Counted from the stretch's first letter, positions 50,543 through 60,444 are shown. The stretch: DNA of 64,000 nucleotides from Streptomyces daqingensis (GCF_014645895.1 NZ_BMMP01000023.1:17413-81412), one strand, 5' to 3'. The notes: generated by a model from the letters alone, not told the origin. A program made the numbers and translations.

Positions 50543-53359
50543 ATGCTCGAGCCGTACGAAGTGAAGGCCGCTCTCGGGCTACGGGAGATCACGACCCCGT
50601 CGCGCGGGGCCGAGATCCGCGAGACGCAGCTGTGCGGCGACGGCTGGACCGCGCCCGCGGAACCCCTGGAGAACACCCTCCTCGTCGTACCGGACGGCGC
50701 GCGCTGGCCGCTGCACGACCCGTGCGCGCGGCTCCGCGAACTCGCGAGCCGCCAGACGGCCGGTGTGGTCGCCGTCCCGCAGCACGCCGGGCGGCTGGCC
50801 GACGCGGCCGCCCGGTGCGGAGCCCCGCCGATACTCGCCCCGTCCGGCCGCCACATCGACGCGGCCGAGCTGAAGTCCCGCCTGGACCGGCGCCTTTCGG
50901 ACGCCGCACGGGCCCACCAGTCACAGCGGAGGGCCGTCTCCCGCAGGGCGGCGCTCCTCCACACCCAGGAACGCGGTCCCGGCCGGCTGCTGGACCTGCT
51001 CGAGGAGCAGACCGCCGCCCGCGTCGTTCTCCTGGAACAGGACCCGCGGACGCGCACGTGGGACGTCCTCCGCCAGGACCGGGCGAACCCCGCGCTCACC
51101 CCGGACGAGCAGCGGACGCTGGACGCGGAGAGCGAGTTCCTCAGCCGGCTCACCGGGCGCTCGGCCACGGCGAAGTTCACGACCGCGCGGCACGCCGCCC
51201 TCGCCTACCGCATCGAGTCGAGCGGCCCCCGCCCGCAGGTCCTCCTCGCGCTCCGCACCTCCCCCTGGCCGCGCCGGGTGATCAGGCTCCTCGAACAGGC
51301 CGTGGAGAAGGCCGAGTTCCTCATCCAGCGGCAGGACCTGCTGGCCAGCCAGTACGCCGTACGCGCCCAGGTGCTGCGGCACCTCCTCGACGGGAAGACC
51401 GCCCTGGCCGCGCGTGACGCCTCGTCACTGGGACTTCCGGACCTGTGCGGTTCGCCCGCGGTGCAGGTCTGCGTCGTCGAAGCGGCACCGGGCGAACCTC
51501 TCGCCCCTCTGTCGGCGGCCGTGCAGGACGCACTGCGGGGCGGTTGCCTCACCGTCGGCGACCCCGACGACGAGCGGCGCCTCATCGTGCTGCGGCAGGC
51601 GTGGCCGCCCGACGCGGACGAGAGCTCCGCCGCCGAGCAGCTCCAGCCGCTCGTCGCCTCCGTGGCCGGACGCGCCACCGGAGTCAGCCGCCCCGTCCCG
51701 TGGCCCGCCACCCGGAAGGGCGTCGACCAGGCGTCGGGAGCGCTGCTCACAGCGCGGGAACGCCTGGACCGCGTGGCCGTCGGCACGCTCGGCGCCTCCA
51801 TCGCCGACGTCCTGCCCCCCGGTGCCGAGCACTGGTCGCGCGTGCTGCTGCGGCCGTTGAGCGCCAAGTACGACGGGCCGGAGCTCACCCGGCGGCTGGA
51901 GCAGTGCCTGACCACTCTCACGACGCCCTCCTCCAGGAGCGATCCGCACCGCAGGACGGCACGCCGCCGGCTCCGGGAGACCGCGGAGACAGTGGGCCTC
52001 GTACGCCCCGACGAGCCGCTGACCCTCGCCGCCTCAGCCGTCCTCTACCTCGCCATCCGGATCCGCGCGCAGTGCCCTCCCACCGCGGTCGAGGGCGAGG
52101 TGCCGCCGCTGCGCACCCTGCTCACCGCCCGCGAGGGACGCACGCACGCCGAACGCCTCTTCCGCGGGCTCCCGCTCGCCGCTCGCGGCTTCCTGCGGAC
52201 CTGGCTGCTGCAGCACCAGGCGCACCAGGGGCGTACCGCGGAAGCCCTGGGCGTCGGACGGAACCGGATTCCGGAACGCATCAAGAAGCTCGCCGCCGAA
52301 CTGCCGCCCCGCTCCCTCACGCTGTCCCAGCCGGGGAGCTTCCGCTTCGAGCTCTACCTGGCGCTGCTGGCGGCCGGGGAGCGCGCGCCGCTGCCCGACC
52401 CGGTGGCGCAGCCGGTTCCGGGTGCCGCCGATCAGGGCCGGCCGGACGAGTCCGCCGGGCCGGGCCGGGGCCGCCCCGCGCCGTCCCGTCCGCGGCCCCG
52501 GCACGACCAGGCCGCCCTGACGAGGCCCCGCTACCCGCTGCCGGTCTCCGCCGACGGGTACCGGCTCAAGAGGGTGTCCGTGGCGAACGTCTACGACGAA
52601 CTCCTCGGCGGCGACGCGGTGTACCCGGAGGACAGCGAGGTCGCCCGGCGCATCGAGCGCGTCTTCCCCGCCCGGCCCTGCGCCGTCGGCGTCCAGCAGT
52701 TCCTCGGCCGTGCCCTGCGTGCCCTCGCAGACGAGGGGGTCGAGCAGTTCCTCGACGTCGGACCCGGCAACCCCACGGACCCCGGCGGCCATGTGACGGC
52801 GCAGATGCTCGTCCCGCACGCCCGCTACGTGGCGGTCGACAACGACGAACAGGTCGTCGCCCACTGGAGGAACGCCCTGCGGGACGAGCCCGGCACCCCG
52901 GAGGGCCGCGCCGCCTGCATGCGGGGCGACGCGACCCGTCCCGGCGAACTCCTCGCCCTGCCCGGCCTGTTCACGACGGAGGACGTCCCCGGGGTGCTGG
53001 ACCCCGAGCGCCCGGTCGGCCTCCTGCTCGGCGCTCTGCCGTCGTTCCTCGACGGCAGGCGCACCCGCGGCATCGTGCGCCGGCTCATGGAGCCGCTCGC
53101 GCCCGGCAGTTGCGTCGTCGTCGCACACGCCACCGCCGACTTCACCGGCGACACCATGCCCGAGTCGGCGAGGATCTGGGCCGACAGCGGCGTCACCGTC
53201 AACTTCACCGGCCGCGACGGAGTGGCGCAGCTCGTGGCGGGTCTCGACGTCCTCGACCCGGGCATCGTCGCGGCTCCCCGCTGGCGGCCCGTACCGGACG
53301 CTCCCGTGCCCCTCGACTCCGAAGTGGGCATGTACGCCGTCGTCGCACGGAAGGGGTAG
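50543..53359 (+). CDS. fusion of a PucR-like regulator with a DUF574-type SAM methyltransferase
   Basis: 938 aa. The N-terminal ~130 residues resemble the PucR sensor (ELASRQTAGVVAVPQHAGRL). The middle is an alpha/beta and GAF-like region. Residues about 545-590 are a PucR-type helix-turn-helix (RTAEALGVGRNRIPERIKKL). After a Pro/Arg linker (about 630-665) comes a Methyltransf_19/DUF574 domain (about 675-938: VANVYDELLGGDAVYPEDSE; FLDVGPGNPTDPGGHV; ARYVAVDNDEQVVAHW). Both parts share one uninterrupted frame with good codon bias. I know these two domains mainly as separate proteins in Streptomyces. ATG 50543 has GGGGA upstream. The role could be ligand-dependent control linked to methylation. 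Confidence 0.8.
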   Translation: MLEPYEVKAALGLREITTPSRGAEIRETQLCGDGWTAPAEPLENTLLVVPDGARWPLHDPCARLRELASRQTAGVVAVPQHAGRLADAAARCGAPPILAPSGRHIDAAELKSRLDRRLSDAARAHQSQRRAVSRRAALLHTQERGPGRLLDLLEEQTAARVVLLEQDPRTRTWDVLRQDRANPALTPDEQRTLDAESEFLSRLTGRSATAKFTTARHAALAYRIESSGPRPQVLLALRTSPWPRRVIRLLEQAVEKAEFLIQRQDLLASQYAVRAQVLRHLLDGKTALAARDASSLGLPDLCGSPAVQVCVVEAAPGEPLAPLSAAVQDALRGGCLTVGDPDDERRLIVLRQAWPPDADESSAAEQLQPLVASVAGRATGVSRPVPWPATRKGVDQASGALLTARERLDRVAVGTLGASIADVLPPGAEHWSRVLLRPLSAKYDGPELTRRLEQCLTTLTTPSSRSDPHRRTARRRLRETAETVGLVRPDEPLTLAASAVLYLAIRIRAQCPPTAVEGEVPPLRTLLTAREGRTHAERLFRGLPLAARGFLRTWLLQHQAHQGRTAEALGVGRNRIPERIKKLAAELPPRSLTLSQPGSFRFELYLALLAAGERAPLPDPVAQPVPGAADQGRPDESAGPGRGRPAPSRPRPRHDQAALTRPRYPLPVSADGYRLKRVSVANVYDELLGGDAVYPEDSEVARRIERVFPARPCAVGVQQFLGRALRALADEGVEQFLDVGPGNPTDPGGHVTAQMLVPHARYVAVDNDEQVVAHWRNALRDEPGTPEGRAACMRGDATRPGELLALPGLFTTEDVPGVLDPERPVGLLLGALPSFLDGRRTRGIVRRLMEPLAPGSCVVVAHATADFTGDTMPESARIWADSGVTVNFTGRDGVAQLVAGLDVLDPGIVAAPRWRPVPDAPVPLDSEVGMYAVVARKG

Positions 53360-54076
53360 CGGTGCCGGGGCGGGCGGCCGACACTTCCCGTGGCCCCGGC
53401 CAGGAACCCGCTGCCAGGGCCCCCGCTGCCAGGAATCCGCTGCCAGGGACGAGCTCCCGCCGGCCCCGCGTCCGCCCGCCGCGCCCTACCTCCACGTGCC
53501 GACGACCGTGCCGCAGCGACCTGGACTTGCACCGACTCGCACCCGGTAACGGACCCGCCGACCGGTTTCTGACCCACATGCACGGCCCCTGCCCCACATG
53601 CACGGTGCAAAGCGGACACCGGGCGGATGCCGCCGCGATCAGGACGGCTGCCCGGCCTACCAGGGGCTCGTCACCCGGACGTAGCGTCTTGCACGGCACA
53701 GGCCGACGGTCCGACAAGGGGGGAGCCGTTGTGCGGGTGAGGCAGGGCCCGTGACGGGTGCGCCCCGCCTCGGCACGACGGCATCGGCGCCAGGCAGTCT
53801 CTGCACCGGCTTCCGGCGCTGAGCCGGGTCCGTCCGCCTGCCTTCCCGGGGCGGCTGCTCCACCGCCAGGGCACCGACAGCCGCCCCGGGCCCATGCCTC
53901 TCACCGTCCCCTCGCGGCGTCCGGCTTCCGGCGTCCCGGACGACGAGGGGCCGCGCCCGTTCCGGGCGGCAACGCGCGGCACGGCCGGAGGCGGCCCCGG
54001 CGCTCCGTGATGCAATGGCGGGAGATCCGACGCCGCACGGCCGGAACGGCCGGCGGGAACTACCCACAGGACCACC
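53360..54076. other. 717-bp stretch without a gene; short repeats only
   Basis: Contains three close copies of CCGCTGCCAGG-like units (about 53405-53450) and a 13-bp direct repeat CCCACATGCACGG with 20-bp period (53573-53585, 53593-53605). No open frame with family resemblance was found on either strand. It probably carries the promoter of the next gene. Confidence 0.45.
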
Positions 54077-55345
54077 GTGCGTGAATATCTGCTGACCCTG
54101 TGCGTCACGGCCGCGGTCACCTACGTGCTCACCGGCCCGGTGCGCAAGTTCGCCATCGCCAGTGGCGCCGTGCCGCAGATCCGCGCGCGCGACGTGCACC
54201 GCGAACCGACGCCCCGGCTGGGCGGCATCGCGATGTTCGGAGGGCTCTGCGCGGGCCTGCTGGTGGCCGGACAGCTGACGAACGTCCGCGAGGTCTTCGC
54301 GACGACGAGCGAACCCCTCGCCCTGCTCTCGGGCGCCTCTGTGATCTGGCTCATCGGCGTGATCGACGACAAGTGGGCGGTGAGCGCGCTCCTCAAGCTC
54401 GGCGGTCAGATCGTCGCCGCGGGAGTGATGGTGCTGCAGGGGCTGATGGTCCTGTGGCTGCCCATCCCCGGGGTCGGCCCGGTCCACCTCGACGACAAGC
54501 AGGGGATGCTCGTCACGGTCTTCCTGATCGTCGTCACGATCAACGCCGTGAACTTCGTGGACGGTCTGGACGGGCTCGCCTCCGGCATGATCTGCATTGC
54601 CGCCACGGCGTCCTTCATGCACGCCTACCGCATGTGGTACGGCTACGGCATCGAGTCAGCCGCCCCCGCCACGCTGTTCGCCGCCGTACTGATCGGCATG
54701 TGCGCGGGCTTCCTCCCGCACAACCTCCACCCGGCGCGGATCTTCATGGGCGACTCCGGGTCCATGCTCATCGGTCTCGTCCTCGCCGCGAGCGCGGTGT
54801 CGGTGACCGGCCAGGTGGACCTCGACCTGCTCGGGGAGAGGGTGGGCACCCGCGAGGCCACCCACGCGATGGTGCCCGTCTACATCCCGCTGCTGCTGCC
54901 GCTGACCGTCATCGCCCTGCCGGTCGCGGACCTCTTCCTCGCCGTCGTGCGCCGCACGTGGAACGGCAAGTCGCCCTTCGCTCCCGACCGCGGTCATCTC
55001 CACCACCGGCTGCTGGACGTGGGGCACTCGCACCGCCGCGCCGTGCTCATCATGTACTTCTGGTCGGCCCTGATCGCGTTCGGGACGGTCGCGTTCTCCG
55101 TGGACAGCCGGAGCGTGTGGGTCGTCGCGGGCATCGTCGCCGCCAGCGCGATCGGACTCGCGCTGCTGCTGCTTCCGCGCTTCGCGCCGGGCTGGGCGCG
55201 GCGGCTCGTGCCCCTCCGCAGCGGGCACACCGCCCCCGCGGACACCCCCGGAGACCCGGCGCCCGCCGCCCCGGACCCCGCCGCCCCGGACCCGGGAACG
55301 CCACGGGAGGACGGGCAGAGGACGTCCTCGCTGGCCGGCGACTGA
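54077..55345 (+). CDS. MraY/WecA-family polyprenyl-phosphate N-acetylglucosamine-1-phosphate transferase
   Basis: 422 aa, about eleven membrane helices. Cytoplasmic-loop motifs are DVHREPTPRLGGIAMF, GVIDDKWAVSALLKL, INAVNFVDGLDGLASG (with the catalytic acids), RIFMGDSGSMLIG and DRGHLHHRLLDVGHSHRRAV (the HxHHH-like motif of the WecA/TagO branch, against MraY). It starts cell-wall polymer or arabinogalactan-type linkage-unit synthesis by moving GlcNAc-1-P to the lipid carrier. The C-terminal Pro/Asp tail is extra. GTG start with AGGA upstream. A terminator follows. Confidence 0.9.
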   Translation: MREYLLTLCVTAAVTYVLTGPVRKFAIASGAVPQIRARDVHREPTPRLGGIAMFGGLCAGLLVAGQLTNVREVFATTSEPLALLSGASVIWLIGVIDDKWAVSALLKLGGQIVAAGVMVLQGLMVLWLPIPGVGPVHLDDKQGMLVTVFLIVVTINAVNFVDGLDGLASGMICIAATASFMHAYRMWYGYGIESAAPATLFAAVLIGMCAGFLPHNLHPARIFMGDSGSMLIGLVLAASAVSVTGQVDLDLLGERVGTREATHAMVPVYIPLLLPLTVIALPVADLFLAVVRRTWNGKSPFAPDRGHLHHRLLDVGHSHRRAVLIMYFWSALIAFGTVAFSVDSRSVWVVAGIVAASAIGLALLLLPRFAPGWARRLVPLRSGHTAPADTPGDPAPAAPDPAAPDPGTPREDGQRTSSLAGD

Positions 55346-55356
55346 CCGGATGAGCG

Positions 55357-55382
55357 GGGCCGGGCCGACTCCGGCCCGGCCC
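55357..55382. terminator. GC hairpin between convergent genes
   Basis: GGGCCGGGCC / GGCCCGGCCC stem with a 6-nt loop, between the transferase and the hemerythrin genes. Confidence 0.6.
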
Positions 55383-55403
55383 GTCACACAGGTCAGCCGG
55401 CCG

Positions 55404-55988
55404 TCACCTGCTCTTCCCCCGGGCGTCGCGGACGGCGTCCCGGACGCGGTCCATGATCGACGCGAACGGCCCGGCGACCGCGTTCCTGGCAGCCGTCTCC
55501 GTCCCCGGGTGGGGATGCGTCGGGGCGGCGGCCTCGGCCGCCTTGAGGGCCTTGGCCATGTTCGCCAGCTTCTTGGGGTCGTTCATCCTGCGCAGGTGCG
55601 TGAACTCGTACCGCTCCTCCGCACGCGCGTGCTTCATGACGTCCATGCGCAGTTCGACCAGGGCCGGCAGGAACGCCGAGTCCTCGACGTCCATGCTCTC
55701 CAGGCGGGACAGCGCCTCCTTGGCCTTGCGCTCCTCCTCCAGCCGGTCGGCCACGACCTGTTCGCCGCCCTCCGCGGCCTTCCGCGCGACGGGGTGCACG
55801 ATCTGCTCCTCCGCCGTCTCGTGCACGGCGAGCATGCGCACCAGCCGGTGGAACGCGTCGCGGCGGTCGTCCCCCTTCGTCTTCTCGACTTCGTCGAACA
55901 GGTTGCGGATCTCGCCGTGCTGCTGGATCAGCAGCGCCACGACGTCCTTCTCGGGATCCGGCGCTCCGAGCGGTGTTGCTGGGCTCAC
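55404..55988 (-). CDS. hemerythrin HHE-domain protein
   Basis: 194 aa. Iron ligand positions are visible in ALLIQQHGEIRNLF, LAVHETAEEQIVHPV and MDVMKHARAEERYEFTHL, i.e. His/Glu pairs on a four-helix bundle with a diiron site that binds O2 or NO. C-terminal tail basic. GTG at 55988. It lies 33 bp after the ferritin-like gene and in the same direction, so the two are probably co-transcribed. Confidence 0.9.
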   Translation of the reverse strand: MSPATPLGAPDPEKDVVALLIQQHGEIRNLFDEVEKTKGDDRRDAFHRLVRMLAVHETAEEQIVHPVARKAAEGGEQVVADRLEEERKAKEALSRLESMDVEDSAFLPALVELRMDVMKHARAEERYEFTHLRRMNDPKKLANMAKALKAAEAAAPTHPHPGTETAARNAVAGPFASIMDRVRDAVRDARGKSR

Positions 55989-56021
55989 GTCATCCTCCGG
56001 GCTTCGTGCCGAGCGGGACGC

Positions 56022-57236
56022 TCAGCGGTTCCAGTGGTTCCAGTCCTCGCGCAGAGCGGGAACCGGGTGCTCGCCTTCCTGCATGCGGTAGTCGCGGCCG
56101 AAGGCCTCCTGGTGCTCCGTCATGACCTGGTCGCTGGGGGCGGGCCCGCCGTCGTTGAGCGCCGCCTGCATCGCCTCGAACCGCTCGTGCGCCTCGCGCA
56201 CGTAACCCGTGCCGAGCGTCGTGAGGTCCAGCTGCTCCTCGATCACCTGACGTACGTAGTTCTTGTTCGGCTCGAAGGTGAGCACGTTGGGCAGGGCCGG
56301 TGCCAGGATCTCGGCCGGCTCGCGCCCGTCGTTGCGCCGCATCAGCTCGCACGCCTGGTGGAGGTGTTCCAGCTCCATGTTCAGGTGGAGCTCCCAGAGC
56401 GCCTTCACCTTGGGGTCGCTCTCCTGCTCCATGAAGGAGTGGTAGAGGTAGCACTCGTTGTACTCGTGGTTGACGAGCTGCTCCCACCACGTCTCGCCCT
56501 GGTCGACCAGGGACTCGTAGTGGGTGACGTGCTCCTCCTCGATCATCCCGATCTCCTGGTAGAGCTGACGGGCGATCGGCTCCATGTACGTCGGGCCGAC
56601 GTTCATGTAGAAGTTCATCGTCTGCTGCTCCGCCGCCATGATCGTGAGCGCGTGCAGCTTCGAGAGAGGGTCCGTGCGCGACCGGTCGTAGGGCTCCCGC
56701 AGGTTGTCGACGGGGGCGCGGTGGTGCAGCGGCGTCGGCCGTCCCGGCATCACCTCGGTCAGCCCGTCGACGATCGACTCCGCCTTGCGGTGCTCGATCA
56801 ACTCGTACAGGTTGGCGTACCGGTACAGGTGGTCGAAGTCCTCCAGCAGGCCGAACTGGTAGGCCTGCTTCAGATACGGGTCGGGCTCCGCACGCGCCAC
56901 CCACGCGGTGAGGTCGACGGCCACCTGCTCGTAGGCGATCGTCGTCTCCAGCACCGAGGAGACGCCGGGCAGCAGCCAGTTCACCGCCTTCTGCTGCTGC
57001 GACTCGATGTACCGCACGCGCGCGAGCATCTGCCTGACGTCGGGGTCGGTGCAGTGCCGCGCGAACTGGTGGCTGAAGAGGATCGCCTCGACCTCGATCC
57101 CGTTCATCGCGATGACCCGGCACCTCGTGTACGGGTCGCAGTGGTCCGGATCGAGGGGAGCCACGTTCAGCTCCCGCCAGTTCCGCACCTGCCTGTCCAG
57201 CGGGATGCCCCGCTGCTCCAAGGGGTTGAAAGACAC
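56022..57236 (-). CDS. ferritin-like helical protein of unknown function
   Basis: 404 aa, almost all helix. It has several Glu/His-rich helices that could make a diiron site: EIGMIEEEHVTHYESL, NMELEHLHQACEL and LIEHRKAESIVDGL. I recognise a ferritin-like fold but not a named family; similar long proteins occur in actinobacteria without known function. It is first in a two-gene unit with the hemerythrin protein. GTG 57236 with GGAGGATCT upstream. The open frame continuing to 57626 belongs to the AraC remnant in another frame. Confidence 0.75.
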   Translation of the reverse strand: MSFNPLEQRGIPLDRQVRNWRELNVAPLDPDHCDPYTRCRVIAMNGIEVEAILFSHQFARHCTDPDVRQMLARVRYIESQQQKAVNWLLPGVSSVLETTIAYEQVAVDLTAWVARAEPDPYLKQAYQFGLLEDFDHLYRYANLYELIEHRKAESIVDGLTEVMPGRPTPLHHRAPVDNLREPYDRSRTDPLSKLHALTIMAAEQQTMNFYMNVGPTYMEPIARQLYQEIGMIEEEHVTHYESLVDQGETWWEQLVNHEYNECYLYHSFMEQESDPKVKALWELHLNMELEHLHQACELMRRNDGREPAEILAPALPNVLTFEPNKNYVRQVIEEQLDLTTLGTGYVREAHERFEAMQAALNDGGPAPSDQVMTEHQEAFGRDYRMQEGEHPVPALREDWNHWNR

Positions 57237-57384
57237 AGATCCTCCGCATCGACGCTCGAGCAGGAAGCGACGAGGTACCCGGGGCGCGGCCCGCAAGGCC
57301 GGGAGAGGGGCACCGCAACCCGGATGTCGGCGGCATGCAACGCAGATGCCGCATGCGCTGCCGCCATCGGAGCCGCCGGGTGTG

Positions 57385-57560
57385 TCAGCTGAAGGAGCGG
57401 CGGTACGTGCTGGGGCTGACCCCGGTGACCTTCCTGAAGCGGTCGCGGAACGCGGTGGCGAGCCGAAGCCGGCCTGGGCGCCGATGCGCTCCACGGAGTG
57501 CCCCGTGGTCTCCAGCAGGTGCTGGGTCTGGCGCCTCACCTGGCGGCAGGCCGTCACGAA
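57385..57560 (-). pseudogene. AraC-family regulator, C-terminal remnant with a frameshift
   Basis: The second HTH of an AraC protein is readable: RRQTQHLLETTGHSVERIGA, then QAGFGS in one frame. After one missing base the next frame gives ATAFRDRFRKVTGVSPSTYR, then RSFS and stop. The break is at GGCTCG-CCACCGCG, where one G is expected. The N-terminal part of the protein is absent upstream. It is dead or at best a fragment. Confidence 0.8.
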
Positions 57561-57841
57561 GCCGTTGCGCCTGAACCTGGCCTTCGACGTCACCGTCGAG
57601 GGCGACACCCTGAGCGGCGTCTCCAAGGCGGGACGGGCTTCCGGCGTCGAACGTCACAGGACGGCGCCGCACCGCCTGAGCGCGGACGGAGCACCACCGG
57701 CGGGCGCGAGCCCGTCCGCTTCGGGCCCCGTCCGCTCCGGGTCAGTCCCGGACGCGAGTCCGTTCCGTACGAGCACCCGGCCTGGCCCGCGCGAGTGGCG
57801 CGGGCCAGCGGCCCCGCGTCAGAGACCGGCACCCCCGCCCG

Positions 57842-59167
57842 TCACAGCCACACGGCGTCGCTGACGGACCCGAGGCTGGTGCCGGAGAGACGGCGGTGGA
57901 GCGTCATGGCCTGGTCCTCGGTGAGCGAGGCGACGTGGTCGGCCGCCGCGCGCAGGGGATCGCCGTGCAGTTCGAGCTCCTCCGCCCTGTCGGTGGGGAG
58001 CAGCCGCGGCGACTCGTAGGTCCAGCGCAGCAGTTCGGAGACGATGCGCTGCTTCCCGTGCTGCTGGGTGGCGAGCGCCGGACGGTCGATGACGTAGCAC
58101 CAGACCAGCTCTTTCAGCAGGTCGCAGGCGGCCCGGCGCTCCGGCGGGACGACGAGCGCGGCGCTGTAGCGGATCGCCGCCGGACCGTCGACCTCCAGCT
58201 CGATGTCGCGCGTGAAGTGGTCGATCAACTGAGCCGTCCGGGCGTTGACGGCGACGTCGTCCTCGTGGCGCCCGGCATAGGGCCCCGGCACCGACAGTGC
58301 TTTCGCCACGTCGGCCAGCAGCTCCACGGCTTCCCGGCGGTCGAACGGCGTGCCGGCCCGGCGGCGCTTGTCCTCCACGTAGTCCAGGAAGCGCTGCGTC
58401 TCCCGCTCGGTCTCGGCACCCGCGGCGCCCGGGGGCGGGAAGAGCGCGGCAAGCGGGATCAGACCCGTCCGGTAGAAGTCCTCCACGTCGTGGCAGGCGT
58501 AGGTGACGTCGTCGGCCCAGTCCATCACCTGCTCCTCGACGGGCACCGCGTCGTCACCGCGGCCGTCCCGCACCCACGCGAACGCCTCCCGGTCGACTGC
58601 GTAGACGCCCCACTTCGCGTGCCGCGCGGGGTCGCCGTCGCGCGGGGCGCGTTCCCAGGGGTACTTCGTCGAGGCGTCGAGGCAGGCGCGCGTGAGGTGC
58701 AGTCCGCGGTGGCCCGGATACTTGTGGGCCGCGAGAAACGTGAGGATGTGGAGGGTCTGGGCGTTGCCCTCGAAACTGTCGAGCAGGCCGCCCGCGAAGT
58801 GCAGTTCGTCCATCGTCGCCCGCAGCGCGGTCTCCCCGGCGTGGCCGAAGGGCGGGTGGCCGATGTCGTGCGCCATGCAAGCCGCTTCGACGAGCGCCGG
58901 GTTGGGGCCGCCGTAGCGCCGCTCCAGACGTTCGGCCATCCGCCGCCCGAGCTGGGCGACCTTCATCGAGTGGGTCAGCCGGGTGTGGTAGGCGCCGAGT
59001 TCACCACTGGCGACGACCTGGCTCTTCCCTGCGAGCGCGCGCCACTGCGTGGAGTACAGGATCCGGTCCACGTCGTGCTCGAAAGCCGACCGCTGCCCGT
59101 CGTCCGCCACCCGGCGGCGCAGGGAGTGCTGTTCGAGGTCCTCGTCGCTGTAGTGAGCCAGTCTCAT
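57842..59167 (-). CDS. dgt: deoxyguanosinetriphosphate triphosphohydrolase-like protein
   Basis: 441 aa. HD-domain metal ligands: AYHTRLTHSMKVAQLGRRMA, MAHDIGHPPFGHAGE (His-Asp) and the later Asp in VMDWADDVTYACHDVEDF. Family members split dNTPs to nucleoside and triphosphate, affecting nucleotide pools and fidelity. Conserved in actinobacteria near dnaG, though dnaG is not in the window. ATG 59167 is the only plausible start; the frame runs further but is out of homology. Confidence 0.92.
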   Translation of the reverse strand: MRLAHYSDEDLEQHSLRRRVADDGQRSAFEHDVDRILYSTQWRALAGKSQVVASGELGAYHTRLTHSMKVAQLGRRMAERLERRYGGPNPALVEAACMAHDIGHPPFGHAGETALRATMDELHFAGGLLDSFEGNAQTLHILTFLAAHKYPGHRGLHLTRACLDASTKYPWERAPRDGDPARHAKWGVYAVDREAFAWVRDGRGDDAVPVEEQVMDWADDVTYACHDVEDFYRTGLIPLAALFPPPGAAGAETERETQRFLDYVEDKRRRAGTPFDRREAVELLADVAKALSVPGPYAGRHEDDVAVNARTAQLIDHFTRDIELEVDGPAAIRYSAALVVPPERRAACDLLKELVWCYVIDRPALATQQHGKQRIVSELLRWTYESPRLLPTDRAEELELHGDPLRAAADHVASLTEDQAMTLHRRLSGTSLGSVSDAVWL

Positions 59168-59333
59168 GACGGGATGGTAGTGCGGTGACGGGCGGCGTCC
59201 CCGCGGCGGCGGCGCCGGCCCGCGGACGTCCGGAGCGGGGAAGCTTGGTCCACCAAGGCGGGCCACGAGGAGCACGCCCCCTCCTACGATTGAGCGCGCG
59301 GCAGCAACCTCACCTGGGAGAAGGACAGTTGGC

Positions 59334-60156
59334 ATGACCGAGGAGTCCATCGGAGTCGACCAGTCGAAGCCGAGCATCGCCCGCGTCTACGACTACCTCC
59401 TCGGCGGCAAGGACAACTACGAGGCGGACCGCGCCATCGGGGACAAGTTCAAGAACGACCTGCCCGGTTCGTTCGGTGGCCATCGCACACGCCAACCGGC
59501 AGAACCTCGTCCGGGCCGTCGCGGAGATCGCCCTCGCCGGGACAGACCAGTTCATCGACGTTGGCAGCGGCCTGCCGACCGCGGACAACGTCCACCAGGT
59601 CGCGCTGCGCCACGCTACGGACGCCCGCGTGGTCTACATCGACAGCGACCCCATCGTCCTCGCCCACGGCCGCGCCCTCCTGGAGGAGAACGCGCGCATC
59701 CGCGTCATCCAGGCCGACGTCCGCGACCCGCGGAGCATCCGGGAGCATGCGGAGACGACCGGCCTGATCGACTTCGAGCGGCCCGTGGCCGTGATCCACA
59801 GCGCGGTCCTGCATCACGTCAACGACGACGAGGATCCCGGCGCGATCGTCCGCTACTGGCGGGAACAGGTCTGCTCCGGCAGCTACTTCTTCATCTCCCA
59901 CTTCCGCAGTGGCGACAACCCGGAGACCCGTGAGGCCGAGGCGCTGCTGCCGAGCACCTTCGGGCGCGGACGGTGGCGGACGGACGAAGAGATCCGCGCC
60001 CTGTTCGACGGACTGGAGCTCCTCGAACCGGGAATCGTCCCCTGCCCCCTGTGGCGGCCGGAAACCGGCGCGGACAGCGGCGAGTTTGGCGCGGCGCGGC
60101 GCGAACTGACCGTATGGGAACGGCTCATCGCGGGCGGCCTGGCACGCAAGCCATGA
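59334..60156 (+). pseudogene. DUF574/Methyltransf_19 SAM methyltransferase, frameshifted
   Basis: The first 48 codons (MTEESIGVDQSKPSIARVYD, then YLLGGKDNYEADRAIGDK) are one frame. From about 59476 the family continues in another frame (AIAHANRQNLVRAVAEIALA; FIDVGSGLPTADNVHQVAL; VVYIDSDPIVLAHGRAL) to 60156. The break lies at TTCGGTGGCC, a one-base change. Start ATG 59334 with GAGAAGGA upstream is intact. It could be a recent mutation or a sequence error, and would otherwise make a normal ~270-aa enzyme. Confidence 0.85.
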
Positions 60157-60331
60157 ACTCGACGACGATAGCCCGGAGTTGGTGTGGGCTCCGCGTTTCG
60201 TCGCGCTCCCCGGTGTCACGATCGGACGGGGTGCGGTCGTCGGCACCGGAGCAGTCGTCACCAAGGACATGCTCCCCGACTCGCTGGTGACGGGACCGGT
60301 CGCCGGCGTGCGCAAGCGGTGGAACGCCTGA
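60155..60331 (+). pseudogene. hexapeptide-repeat acyltransferase, C-terminal remnant
   Basis: An open frame without start reads FVALPGVTIGRGAVVGTGAV, then VTKDMLPDSLVTGPVAGVRK and RWNA-stop. This is the left-handed beta-helix end of a maltose/galactoside O-acetyltransferase. Everything before about 60177 is missing. Confidence 0.75.
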
Positions 60332-60444
60332 CGCCGTCCAGCCCGCGGCCGGCCGGCCGCCCCGGTACGTTCCGAGCCGTACATGGCGAGCGGCAGCCGG
60401 CCCCGGCCGCGGACCGGCATCGCCGCTCCGCGATCCCGTGGGAC

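Noticed and set aside
53573..53605. Treating the 13-bp direct repeat with 20-bp period as an operator
   Set aside because: No nearby regulator or promoter could be tied to it; kept only as a note in the intergenic description.
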